DNA of 47,808 nucleotides from an uncultured Oscillospiraceae bacterium (lineage in GTDB: Bacteria > Bacillota > Clostridia > Oscillospirales > Ruminococcaceae), in the NCBI GenBank assembly GCA_934463345.1, contig CAKSJL010000005.1, forward strand, positions 1 to 47,808, given 5' to 3'. How positions within the stretch are numbered: the stretch's first letter is position 1; each line of letters begins with the position of its first letter. Position numbers and translations under genes: made by a program. Positions 35,791 to 44,011 of the stretch are shown here, one piece after another. Under the pieces are notes generated by a model. The model ran no database searches. It had not been told where the DNA came from and saw only the letters and a program-made list of their open reading frames with translations.

Positions 35791-35819
35791 ATTTTATCAT
35801 ATCTGAAAGGTTACGTCAA
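35791..35819 (-). promoter_or_regulatory. Promoter of the D,D-carboxypeptidase gene
   Basis: TTGACG (35814-35819) and TAAAAT (35791-35796), 17 bases apart on the minus strand, followed at once by the inverted repeat. Confidence 0.75.
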
Positions 35820-35940
35820 TGTTCATAAAATACAAAACTCGGAAATCAAAACGCATAAAAACAGTGCAAAAATGTGCAATCTGATTGTATGCAAAGCTTT
35901 CAGACAACATTTATTAAGCGCCGGCCAGGGTGTGTTGACG

Positions 35941-36444
35941 CTATATTATAAGCTTATTAAAATGCGAAACTATATCATTCCAGAGATCTGCGTTTACACC
36001 TTCACTCTGTACACCGCTCCCGGATACTTTCCTGAATGTCTCAACTGAATTTTCTGTCGGTGCATCATATATTCCCGTAATTTCAACAAACGGTATATTC
36101 AGATACTGCTTTCCGATCTTATTAAGCATAACCTGCAATATGTATATCTCTGCCCCTGCGCTCCCCGGAATAAGCTCATAATCCCTTCTGAATACATCCG
36201 GCTTCAATATCTCTTTATAGTAGCTGTCATATACTTCAGTAAGCTTTTCCCACGTCTGTGAATTCACAGTTCCGGTCTGCGGCATACCGTATATACGCTG
36301 AAACGCCCTCACTGCCTCTGCGGTCTGCTCATCATAAATTCCGTCCGGAGAAACCGGAGGAATAAGCGAGTTATAAAAGGATATTTCATACAAAAGTCTT
36401 TGAAGCTCCTTTATATGCTCCCTCTGCTGTTCATCGCTGTACAA
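35941..36444 (-). CDS. Peptidoglycan-binding-domain protein without signal peptide
   Basis: A 167-residue protein made of two PG_binding_1-type units. The first (about 8-70) is clear: HIKELQRLLYEIS, DGIYDEQTAEAVRAFQRIYGMPQTGTVNSQTWEKL. The second (about 97-160) is weaker: IYILQVMLNKIG, ITGIYDAPTENSVETFRKVSG, NADLWNDIV. It has no signal peptide or membrane segment. It lies 17 bases after a larger gene built from the same modules, so the two are probably co-translated and bind the same polymer. Confidence 0.82.
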   Translation of the reverse strand: MYSDEQQREHIKELQRLLYEISFYNSLIPPVSPDGIYDEQTAEAVRAFQRIYGMPQTGTVNSQTWEKLTEVYDSYYKEILKPDVFRRDYELIPGSAGAEIYILQVMLNKIGKQYLNIPFVEITGIYDAPTENSVETFRKVSGSGVQSEGVNADLWNDIVSHFNKLII

Positions 36445-36461
36445 AGTCCGTCACCTCCCGC

Positions 36462-37853
36462 CTATTCAATAACATATCCCGGATTCTGATAGGGACGCTT
36501 GTCATAACCGTATCTCAGATCGGAATAAACTCCGGCAATCTCATTCCAGGTTGCCGCACCCGCAAGTCCGTTTGCCGGAAGTCCGAACTGATTCTGAAAT
36601 GCAAGTACAGAGGAGCGTGTAACCGGCCCGAAATATCCTGTATTTTCAACGGCAGGTATATTCGGGTATGTCTTGTTGATAAAGCTCAGATATTCCTGAA
36701 GAAGCCTTACATCCTCGCCTCTCATCCCTTCTCTCAGAACTCTTCCCTGGAAAAGGATTATATCAGAACCGTCATCCACAGGTATTGACCTTACAATACC
36801 TTCATACGCTCTGTAAATGTCAAGCCATGTCTGCCGGTCAACTGTTCCTGTCTGAGGAAGTCCGTAAACCTGCTGAAATGACTTTACAGAAGCCTCCGTC
36901 TGTTCTCCGAAATATCCTGTAATGTCAACCGGCTGAACTGCTGAATAATACGCTCCTATTACTGCAAGAAAATACTGTAATATGCGAACATTTCCATTCT
37001 GCATTCCTATGCTCAGTTCCTCATTATACCTTTTTTGCACATCCTCAAGGCTTAGTCCCTCCGAGTTAAGCTCCGCAAGCCTTTTTATACTGGTATAGAT
37101 ATACATGATCTTGTACCACGTTGCCTTGTCAACCTCTCCGGTCTGCGGAAGATTAAAGATCTCCTGAAATTTTTTCACTGCATCCTCGGTTGCGTCATCA
37201 AAAACGCCGTCAATTTCCGGAATTTTCGGAATAGCAGGATAGTTTCTGGATATTCTGTTAAGCCTTATCTGTATATCACGAACCTCGTTGGACATAAGTC
37301 CGTTTTTAAGCTCAATTCCGGGATATGATTCCTCTATCCTTGCAATCGGCGCATTTCTTACTATATTTATATCATTTCCGTAATAGTACTGCAATATCTC
37401 ATAGGGCGTATACCCTCTTTCCGCAAGATCAACCGTACCCCACTGTGAAAGTCCGTCGCATACCACAGTTGTACCGTTGCAAAATTGTGTAAAAAGCGGT
37501 TCAACACTGCCCTGGTGCACAACATAGTCATTGAATATTTCATCGACAATTTCACTTATATTCTCAAAAATTTCACGACCGTAAATAAACTTCTGATCGT
37601 ACTGCGTTGAATTCGTTATATCGAAATCATATCCCTTTGAACGATACCACTCAGTATATATACGGTTAAGCGCAAACGTTATTATTGCATAAATATTCGC
37701 TCTGAGGGAGCTTTCCGGCCAGGTCGGAAATATCTCACTGCTTGCTACATTTTTAACGTAGTCCGGAAAGCTTACAGTTACATTTTCAGCATTGTCCCCC
37801 GGACGTCCAAGATGAACTGTTATAGTTTCCGGTATAAACGGTTCTGCTGCCAT
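36462..37853 (-). CDS. SpoIID-like protein with three peptidoglycan-binding domains
   Basis: A 463-residue protein. The N-terminal region (about 10-165) resembles the SpoIID lytic transglycosylase domain: ASSEIFPTWPESSLRAN holds a Glu (residue 40) where SpoIID has its catalytic Glu, and CDGLSQWGTVDLAERGYTPYEIL (about 132-154) matches the family's SQWGA-MA-x-G-Y end. Three PG_binding_1 units follow (about 185-250, 284-348, 376-440), each with DGVF/GYFG-x-T-x-x-(A/S)V-x-x-FQ. No signal peptide is present. Clostridial proteins of this build are often labelled spore cortex-lytic protein, a name that is not proof of function. It is the middle gene of a three-gene cluster. Confidence 0.83.
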   Translation of the reverse strand: MAAEPFIPETITVHLGRPGDNAENVTVSFPDYVKNVASSEIFPTWPESSLRANIYAIITFALNRIYTEWYRSKGYDFDITNSTQYDQKFIYGREIFENISEIVDEIFNDYVVHQGSVEPLFTQFCNGTTVVCDGLSQWGTVDLAERGYTPYEILQYYYGNDINIVRNAPIARIEESYPGIELKNGLMSNEVRDIQIRLNRISRNYPAIPKIPEIDGVFDDATEDAVKKFQEIFNLPQTGEVDKATWYKIMYIYTSIKRLAELNSEGLSLEDVQKRYNEELSIGMQNGNVRILQYFLAVIGAYYSAVQPVDITGYFGEQTEASVKSFQQVYGLPQTGTVDRQTWLDIYRAYEGIVRSIPVDDGSDIILFQGRVLREGMRGEDVRLLQEYLSFINKTYPNIPAVENTGYFGPVTRSSVLAFQNQFGLPANGLAGAATWNEIAGVYSDLRYGYDKRPYQNPGYVIE

Positions 37854-37895
37854 ATCATCACTCCTTTTTCAGCACAGGCCTTGTAAGATGTTGTA

Positions 37896-38651
37896 TCAGA
37901 TATCCGGCTCTGTGTTTTCATTTACAATTGACTGTCCGTTATCCTGATAACTAAAAGGAATCGGAATCAGATTAAACCGTTGTATTGACGTTATTCCTCC
38001 AAAAATCGGAACATCTGAACTTACTGCCCTGTAATATCCGTCAGAATAAACGCTCACCGTATAGACCGCATAATTTTGAAAGGATTCCGGAAGAACCCTT
38101 TTCGTATTCGGCGGTGCAGGAAGCTTTATTTTTTTCACAGAACCGCTTTCGTCCGTACTTCCGCTGAATATCAGCTCATCTCCGTTTTCGCCTTTCTTTA
38201 CAACTGTTACCGCAGCGTTCGGCACAGGCATGCTGTTGTCAGCCGTTCTTACCTCAACCTTTAAAAAGCCATAGTCAGTGTATGGGACACTTTCCTCCTC
38301 AACACGCTGCGCAGAAATTCTCCGGTAGCCTCTTTTAGTATCCTCTCCGACAGCTCCCGGATCTCCGAACATATTGCTTTCCCTTATAAATTCAGGTATA
38401 ACAGGCTCTGGAAAACGCTCCTCGAAATCAGTCTCCGGCATTTCTTCAATGTCCGAAGCTTCTTCAGACGGCTTCTCAGAAATATCCTCCTGTTTTAAGG
38501 TTTCCTCTGTCATGGACTGGCTCTCCGCAGGTTCAGGCTCTATACTGGCTGCTTCCCCGGTGCTGACCGACGCATCCTTATTCATTGAATAAAACCTCAT
38601 CATTTCGTCAAGATATTTCTGACTTTCGTTCTTCATATCATTTTCGTTCAA
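37896..38651 (-). CDS. Carboxypeptidase-regulatory-like domain protein of the peptidoglycan-binding cluster
   Basis: A 251-residue protein. The first 110 residues are acidic and disordered (rich in Glu, Pro and Ser). The C-terminal half (about 125-230) looks like a CarboxypepD_reg-type beta sandwich: KVEVRTADNSMPVPNAAVTVV, GSTDESGSVKKIKLPAPP, YTVSVYSDGYYRAVSSDVPIFGG. There is no signal peptide. I chose the TTG at 38651 because GGAGGGG lies 5 bases upstream; an ATG at 38618 and an upstream start at 38669 are alternatives. It is first of the cluster, 42 bases before the SpoIID-like gene. A structural partner role is inferred only. Confidence 0.75.
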   Translation of the reverse strand: MNENDMKNESQKYLDEMMRFYSMNKDASVSTGEAASIEPEPAESQSMTEETLKQEDISEKPSEEASDIEEMPETDFEERFPEPVIPEFIRESNMFGDPGAVGEDTKRGYRRISAQRVEEESVPYTDYGFLKVEVRTADNSMPVPNAAVTVVKKGENGDELIFSGSTDESGSVKKIKLPAPPNTKRVLPESFQNYAVYTVSVYSDGYYRAVSSDVPIFGGITSIQRFNLIPIPFSYQDNGQSIVNENTEPDI

Positions 38652-38811
38652 ACTGACCCCTCCGTTCAATCAACATATTTTCCGTCATATCATATCATAT
38701 TATAATCTGCCGAACATTATAACCTTTTTTCTCAGCATCTGTACAAATTGTTTAATCTGCTGTAAATAATCATTAAATTTTATGATATGGCACAAAAGTT
38801 TTCTATAACTA

Positions 38812-38840
38812 TTGACCATTTGAACGTCATAAGTTATAAT
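38812..38840 (+). promoter_or_regulatory. Promoter of the second LRR-dockerin gene
   Basis: TTGACC (38812-38817) and TATAAT (38835-38840), 17 bases apart. The leader to the ATG is about 135 bases. The rest of the gap 38652-38982 is AT-rich and holds nothing else I can name with confidence. Confidence 0.82.
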
Positions 38841-38982
38841 TATTTATGTATAGGAACGATTATTTTGTATTGCTTCTGCTTCACTGTACTCAGATTTCAC
38901 CTTGGAATATCAGCACTCTGTAAATGTTAATGCAAATACAAAATATATCAAATATTTTTCCGACAAACAAGGAGGTAGTTCT

Positions 38983-41055
38983 ATGAAACATTACGCAAAA
39001 AAAGCCCTGTCATTACTGCTGTCGGCAGGTACAATTCTGTTATCCGTTCCTTTCATAAATGCTCATGCAGCTCAGGAAATGTGGCTTGAAGGAGAACAAA
39101 ACGGATTTAAGTATAAGATACAGCTGAATTACGGATATGTTGAAATAACCGGATATGACGCAGATAAAACAGGGGTTGTGGAAATTCCTGCCGAAATCAG
39201 CGGCAATCCCGTAACAACTATCGGATATGCAGCATTTCGTGGCTGCGGAACAGTAAACACTTCTTCCGACTATACGCATGGCTACTCAGGCTGCGGAATA
39301 ACGGAAATCATTATCCCTGACAGCGTAACCACAATAAAAGATTGTGCATTTGAAAACTGCGAAAACCTGGTTAAAATTCATTTTCCTTCAGGTCTGAAAG
39401 ACTTTTACGGAACTGAGGACGGCAGATTCAGTGGCTCATGCATCGGATATGCTTCATGGATCAAGGGCTGTAGTAATCTAAAAGAGTACACAATCAGCAG
39501 CGATAATCCGTATTACAAGTCTGTAGACGGAATTATATACAGCAAGGACGGCAAAACGCTCGGTCCTGTTCCACTGGCTGTTTCCTACGATTCCATAGAC
39601 CTTGACGGAATTTCATCAATTGGCGACTTTGCTTTCAGCAGTCATAGTGACATGAAAGGTGACATTGAAATACCATCGCATATAACCTCTTTAGGAAATT
39701 ATGCGTTTTACGGATGCGGAGCAGATTTTTACTCAGATTATGAAGCGCCTATAAATATCCTGCTGAACGAAGGTCTGACATCGATCGGTGAATACAGTCT
39801 TGCAAATATAGGATTCCTGAAAGAAATTGATTTGCCGGATTCTCTTGTTTCATTAGGAAAAGGCGCTCTGGCTGAGGATCGTTCTATTGAAACAGTTGTA
39901 GTTCCTCCGAATGTAACCGTAATACCTGACTCATTTCTTGAGGACTGCTACAACATAGAAAGCGTTGAGCTGCCGGAAGGAATCACAGACATCGGCGATT
40001 ATGCATTTCATGGTTTTATAAAAATGAATTCAATCAAGCTGCCGTCAACTCTTGAAACAATTGGCAAAGGCGCTTTTATGCCGCTTTCGGCATTTGAGGA
40101 TGATGAAGGACTTTTTTATATCAGCATTCCTGACTCTGTTGAATATATTGGAGAAAAAGCATTTGCCTATAACAAAAATTTAGGAGGTGTAAAGCTGTCC
40201 AAAAATACAAAAAAGATTGAACCTGATACTTTCACTGAGTGCGGAATCATAAGTCTTGTCATTCCGGAAGGGGTTACTGAAATATGCGAAAGAGCATTTC
40301 AGCAAAACTCTCTTGTTTCGCTGAAGCTGCCTGATACACTTGTTAAAATCGGACCTGCCGCATTTAAGAATGGCTTTGTATATGACGAAATGGAAGGAAA
40401 CAAATCGGTTATTATTCCTGACAGCGTTACAGAAATCGGCGCCGGCGCTTTTAGCGGATGTTTTCTAAGTGATATAAAGCTTTCATCCAATCTGAAATCA
40501 TGCGGTTTTCTGGTCGTATCAGGATGCAATCTTTCTTCACTCGAAATTCCTGAGGGAGTAGAAACACTGATCGGACCTACAGTCATGGACACTGACAAAA
40601 CCACCAGAATTTATCTTCCGAAGAGCCTTAAAGAGCTTTCACCTATTGCAATTGCAAAAAGCGGATACGGCACCCTCACTAACAACAGTGCGCCTTATGA
40701 AATTGATTCATACCAGTTTTACGGCGAAAGTATAATAGATGAGATATATTTTGCCGGAACTGAACAACAGTGGAATGCCCTTACAAAGAACTGGAATCTG
40801 GAAGAATATTATTCAGATTCATCCGTTATGGACAATGTAAAGATTTATTTCAACGCTTCTGTGGGAAGTAATATTATGGGCGATGCAAACGCAGATGGTA
40901 TCTTTAATATCGCAGATATTGTTATGATGCGTAATTATATGCTCGGTCAGGGCAGACTGCTCTGCACAGAAGCAGCTGACCTGAATTCAGACGGCAAAGT
41001 TGATATATTTGATTTCTGTCTGATGAGACGTACATTGCTTGCGAATGGCAATTAG
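38983..41055 (+). CDS. Secreted BspA-like leucine-rich-repeat protein with C-terminal dockerin
   Basis: A 690-residue protein starting at the ATG at 38983 (AAGGAGG 6 bases upstream). The signal peptide is MKHYAKKALSLLLSAGTI plus about 10 residues, ending in NAHA. About 16 LRR_5 repeats follow (VTTIGYAAFRGC, VTTIKDCAFENC, ITSLGNYAFYGC, LETIGKGAFMPL and so on; about 55-620), more diverged than those of the gene at 13.3 kb. The C-terminus is a dockerin (DANADGIFNIADIVMMRNYML and DLNSDGKVDIFDFCLMRRTLL). BspA-type LRR proteins bind host or food surfaces; a dockerin would place this one on a cohesin scaffold. The TAG stop is followed, in the same frame, by a xylanase remnant. Confidence 0.92.
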   Translation: MKHYAKKALSLLLSAGTILLSVPFINAHAAQEMWLEGEQNGFKYKIQLNYGYVEITGYDADKTGVVEIPAEISGNPVTTIGYAAFRGCGTVNTSSDYTHGYSGCGITEIIIPDSVTTIKDCAFENCENLVKIHFPSGLKDFYGTEDGRFSGSCIGYASWIKGCSNLKEYTISSDNPYYKSVDGIIYSKDGKTLGPVPLAVSYDSIDLDGISSIGDFAFSSHSDMKGDIEIPSHITSLGNYAFYGCGADFYSDYEAPINILLNEGLTSIGEYSLANIGFLKEIDLPDSLVSLGKGALAEDRSIETVVVPPNVTVIPDSFLEDCYNIESVELPEGITDIGDYAFHGFIKMNSIKLPSTLETIGKGAFMPLSAFEDDEGLFYISIPDSVEYIGEKAFAYNKNLGGVKLSKNTKKIEPDTFTECGIISLVIPEGVTEICERAFQQNSLVSLKLPDTLVKIGPAAFKNGFVYDEMEGNKSVIIPDSVTEIGAGAFSGCFLSDIKLSSNLKSCGFLVVSGCNLSSLEIPEGVETLIGPTVMDTDKTTRIYLPKSLKELSPIAIAKSGYGTLTNNSAPYEIDSYQFYGESIIDEIYFAGTEQQWNALTKNWNLEEYYSDSSVMDNVKIYFNASVGSNIMGDANADGIFNIADIVMMRNYMLGQGRLLCTEAADLNSDGKVDIFDFCLMRRTLLANGN

Positions 41056-42906
41056 CAGTATAAACAAGGCAGAAGTCTTGAAAATTACATTAAAAACCTT
41101 ATGGAAACCCTCGCCGAGGAATATCCTGATGTTGAATTCTATGCCTGGGACGTTGTAAACGAGGCTTTCTCCGAACAGGGTACAATGCGTGAGGCAGGCT
41201 CCAGCAAGGTCGTTTCCGGTCAGTCAACATGGGTGCAGGTATTCGGGGACGATTCGTTTATGAACTATGCATTCAAATTTGCAAGAATGTATGCGCCGGA
41301 GGGCTGCAAGCTTTTCTACAACGACTATAACGAATATTCACCAAAAAAGCGTGACGGAATCTATAATAAACTTAAAGAACTTGTCGCTGAAGGAAATATT
41401 GACGGCGTTGGTATGCAGTCGCACATCGGCATGAGCTATCCGTCAACAGAGCTTTATGAAGAAGCTTTCAGAAAGTATAACGAGCTTGGTCTGGAGATTC
41501 ATGTAACTGAGCTTGACATTGACCAGAAATCAAACTCACAGGAAGCACAGCTTGAACTGGCACAGCGCTATCAGGATGTATTCAGACTCTACAAAAAGCT
41601 TGTAAATGATGGCGTTAATATCACAGCAGTTATTACCTGGGGAATTTAAGATAACAACTCCTGGATCGGCGGATACCCTAACCTCTTTGACGCAGACTAT
41701 CAGGCAAAGGACGCTTTCTATGCAGTAGCAGATACAGGCATGGAAATACAGAAGATAAAGACAGCAAATGCTCTGAGCTTTGACGGAACTGATATGGATT
41801 TTGAGAAAGCATTTAAAATTCAGAAAGAAAATGAAATAGGAAGCGCAGGTTCATTCAAGGCTGTATGGAACAAAAACAGTGTAACACTTAGAATAATCTC
41901 TGGCATTGATGGAACTGCAACAGTTATTTTCAGTAATTCTGACGGCACAACAACTGAAAAAACAGCAGATGTAAAGAAAAATGAAAGTCAGGATATAACC
42001 ATTGACCTTTCAGAAATAAAAAACGGCGGATCGGCAGATATGGAAATTATTATGAGTCCTGCCTTCGGAAAGAATGTCCTCTGGAACACACTCAACTACA
42101 AGAACGAGTATGTATTCGGGAAGCTTTATTTCCTTTCGCAGCCTCTTACAGCAGAAGCTGCTCTTGCATCCAGTGCACCAGTCATTGACGGAACTGTTGA
42201 TGATATCTGGCAGAACGCCTCACCTATTGATATAAATAAATATACTATGGGCAAGGATGGCGCTTACGGTACAGCAAAAATGCTCTGGGACGGGGACTGT
42301 ATTTACGTTCTTGTTGATGTAAAGGACAAGAAGCTGAGCAAGGCAAGCGCAAACGCATACGAACAGGACACTGTTGAGATATTCCTTGACGAAAACAATG
42401 GCAAAACCTCTACTTATGAAGCAGACGATGTCCAGCTGAGAATCAACTATGACAACGAAGTTACGATAACTGACGGTAAATCCGCAGACGGTTATATAAC
42501 AGCCGCAAAAACAACAAGCGATGGATACATTGTCGAAGCTGCAATACCTTACACGATAAGCCCGTTTAGCGCAGACCAGGTTGTCGGATTTGATGTTCAG
42601 ATTAACGATGACGGCGATGGTGAGGGCAAGAGAACAGGCATTGCCAACTGGAGCGATCTCACAGGTCAGGGTTACATCAACACCTCCGGCTTTGGTGTGC
42701 TTGAATTAAAAAGCGGTTCAGCATCAGCAGTCAAGGGCGATATAAACCTTGACGGAAAGGTAAATACAGCAGACCTTGTTCTTCTCCAGAAATATCTGGT
42801 TAACGCTGTAAAGACTCTCAACAGCGCTACAGCAGCCGATATTAACGAAGATAATACAGTAAATGTATTCGATGCAGTACTCCTGAGAAGCGAGTTTCTT
42901 AAATAA
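41056..42906 (+). pseudogene. Broken GH10 xylanase-CBM9-dockerin gene
   Basis: The frame opens directly after the LRR gene's stop and reads QYKQGRSLENYIKNL and then the GH10 core. The acid/base Glu (AWDVVNEAF) and the nucleophile Glu (HVTELDI) are both present, but the N-terminal barrel strands and signal peptide, over 100 residues, are missing. After TWGI a single TAA (41647-41649) interrupts the frame where GH10 enzymes read WG-x-x-D-x-x-SW; the next codons give DNNSW. The frame then stays open to 42906: a linker domain, a CBM9-like xylan-binding module (about 42175-42710) and a dockerin (DINLDGKVNTAD, DINEDNTVNVFD). An ATG at 41740 could start the last 388 residues but has no ribosome binding site. 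Most likely a decaying gene. Confidence 0.88.
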
Positions 42907-42930
42907 AATTTGATAAATATCGTAAAATAA

Positions 42931-42964
42931 AAGTATCGTCGGTGGAAACCGGCGATACTTTTTT
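42931..42964. terminator. Bidirectional terminator between xylanase remnant and manA
   Basis: AAGTATCGTCGGT pairs with ACCGGCGATACTT (one G-T pair) around GGAA, followed by T on the plus strand and by TTTATTTT on the minus strand. Confidence 0.88.
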
Positions 42965-43003
42965 GGAAAATTAGTTTTTAAAATTATTATGTCATAATCT
43001 TTT

Positions 43004-44011
43004 TCAACAACTCACTATAAGAAGTTGTCCCTTACCATGAATCTTTATTTCAGCCGCACCGGCAGGAACAAATATACAGTCGCCCTTAAAGAAATTCAAC
43101 GACTCTCCGTTACTCATAAACATTACACCGCATCCGTCAATACAGAGCAAAACCTTGAAGGACCCTGCATCTGACCTGAAATTCACAAGCTGACGTGTAC
43201 GCTCTGTATTAATCAGGCATCGATGAACCTGAAAGTATTTACAGCGTGAAATCAGCTCTGTTGCCTCTCCCCTGCGGTATCTGAGCGTTCTCATCGGCTG
43301 CCTTGGATCTGCGCTTCCCTTTGTGTTCACAACATCCAGAGCCTTGTCTATGTGAAGCTCTCTCTTTTTGCCGTTTTTGTCAATGCGATTATAATCAAAC
43401 AACCTGTAGGTAAGATTGGAATTTTCCTGTATTTCCGCAATAAGAGAACCTTTGCAAATCGCATGAACTGTTCCAGCCTCAATGAAAAATGTATCATTTT
43501 TGCTGATCTTTACTTTCTGGAGATACTTTTCAACAGTGCCATTTTCAAGGCTTTCTCTCAGCTGTTCCTTTGTTATATCATGATAAAAGCCATAAATAAG
43601 CTCTGCTTCCGGCTCTGCATCAAGAACATACCACATTTCCGATTTTCCAAGCTGTCCGTTTTCGTATGTTTTGGCATATTCATCATCCGGATGAACCTGC
43701 ACCGAAAGATTTTTATATGCGTCAATAAACTTTATAAGAATCGGAAGCTCTCCATCATCATTTGCATAAGCTCCGAGAAATTCCGGATTTTCTTTCAGAA
43801 CATCCTTTAAAGTTCTGCCCTTGAACTTTCCGCTTGAAATACTGCAAAGTCCGTCCTTATGAGTCGAACATTCCCAGGTTTCAGCAAGCGGAGTCAGATC
43901 AATATTTTTTCCGAATTCCGTTTTAAGACGGTTTCCGCCCCATAAGTAGTCCTTTCCAACGGGTTCCAGCAAAAAAGGATTATTATCACAGCTCGAAAAT
44001 TTGTTTGTCAT
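43004..44011 (-). CDS. manA: Mannose-6-phosphate isomerase, class I
   Basis: A 335-residue zinc enzyme that interconverts fructose-6-phosphate and mannose-6-phosphate, feeding GDP-mannose synthesis. Seen: DYLWGGNRLKTEFG near the start, the zinc-binding SVQVHPDDEYA (about 99-109), and IEAGTVHAICKGSLIAEIQENSNLTYRLFDYNR (about 178-210), which are standard for the class. The short length fits the Firmicute type. I use the ATG at 44011, with GGGAG about 10 bases upstream; a GTG two codons earlier is possible. The start lies inside the 3' end of manC, overlapping by 26 bases. Confidence 0.95.
   Translation of the reverse strand: MTNKFSSCDNNPFLLEPVGKDYLWGGNRLKTEFGKNIDLTPLAETWECSTHKDGLCSISSGKFKGRTLKDVLKENPEFLGAYANDDGELPILIKFIDAYKNLSVQVHPDDEYAKTYENGQLGKSEMWYVLDAEPEAELIYGFYHDITKEQLRESLENGTVEKYLQKVKISKNDTFFIEAGTVHAICKGSLIAEIQENSNLTYRLFDYNRIDKNGKKRELHIDKALDVVNTKGSADPRQPMRTLRYRRGEATELISRCKYFQVHRCLINTERTRQLVNFRSDAGSFKVLLCIDGCGVMFMSNGESLNFFKGDCIFVPAGAAEIKIHGKGQLLIVSC

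Noticed and set aside
41053..41055. TAG stop between the LRR-dockerin and xylanase parts as a recoded codon
   Set aside because: The dockerin before it is complete and no recoding signal is visible; GH10 sequence after it is truncated, so a natural stop is simpler.
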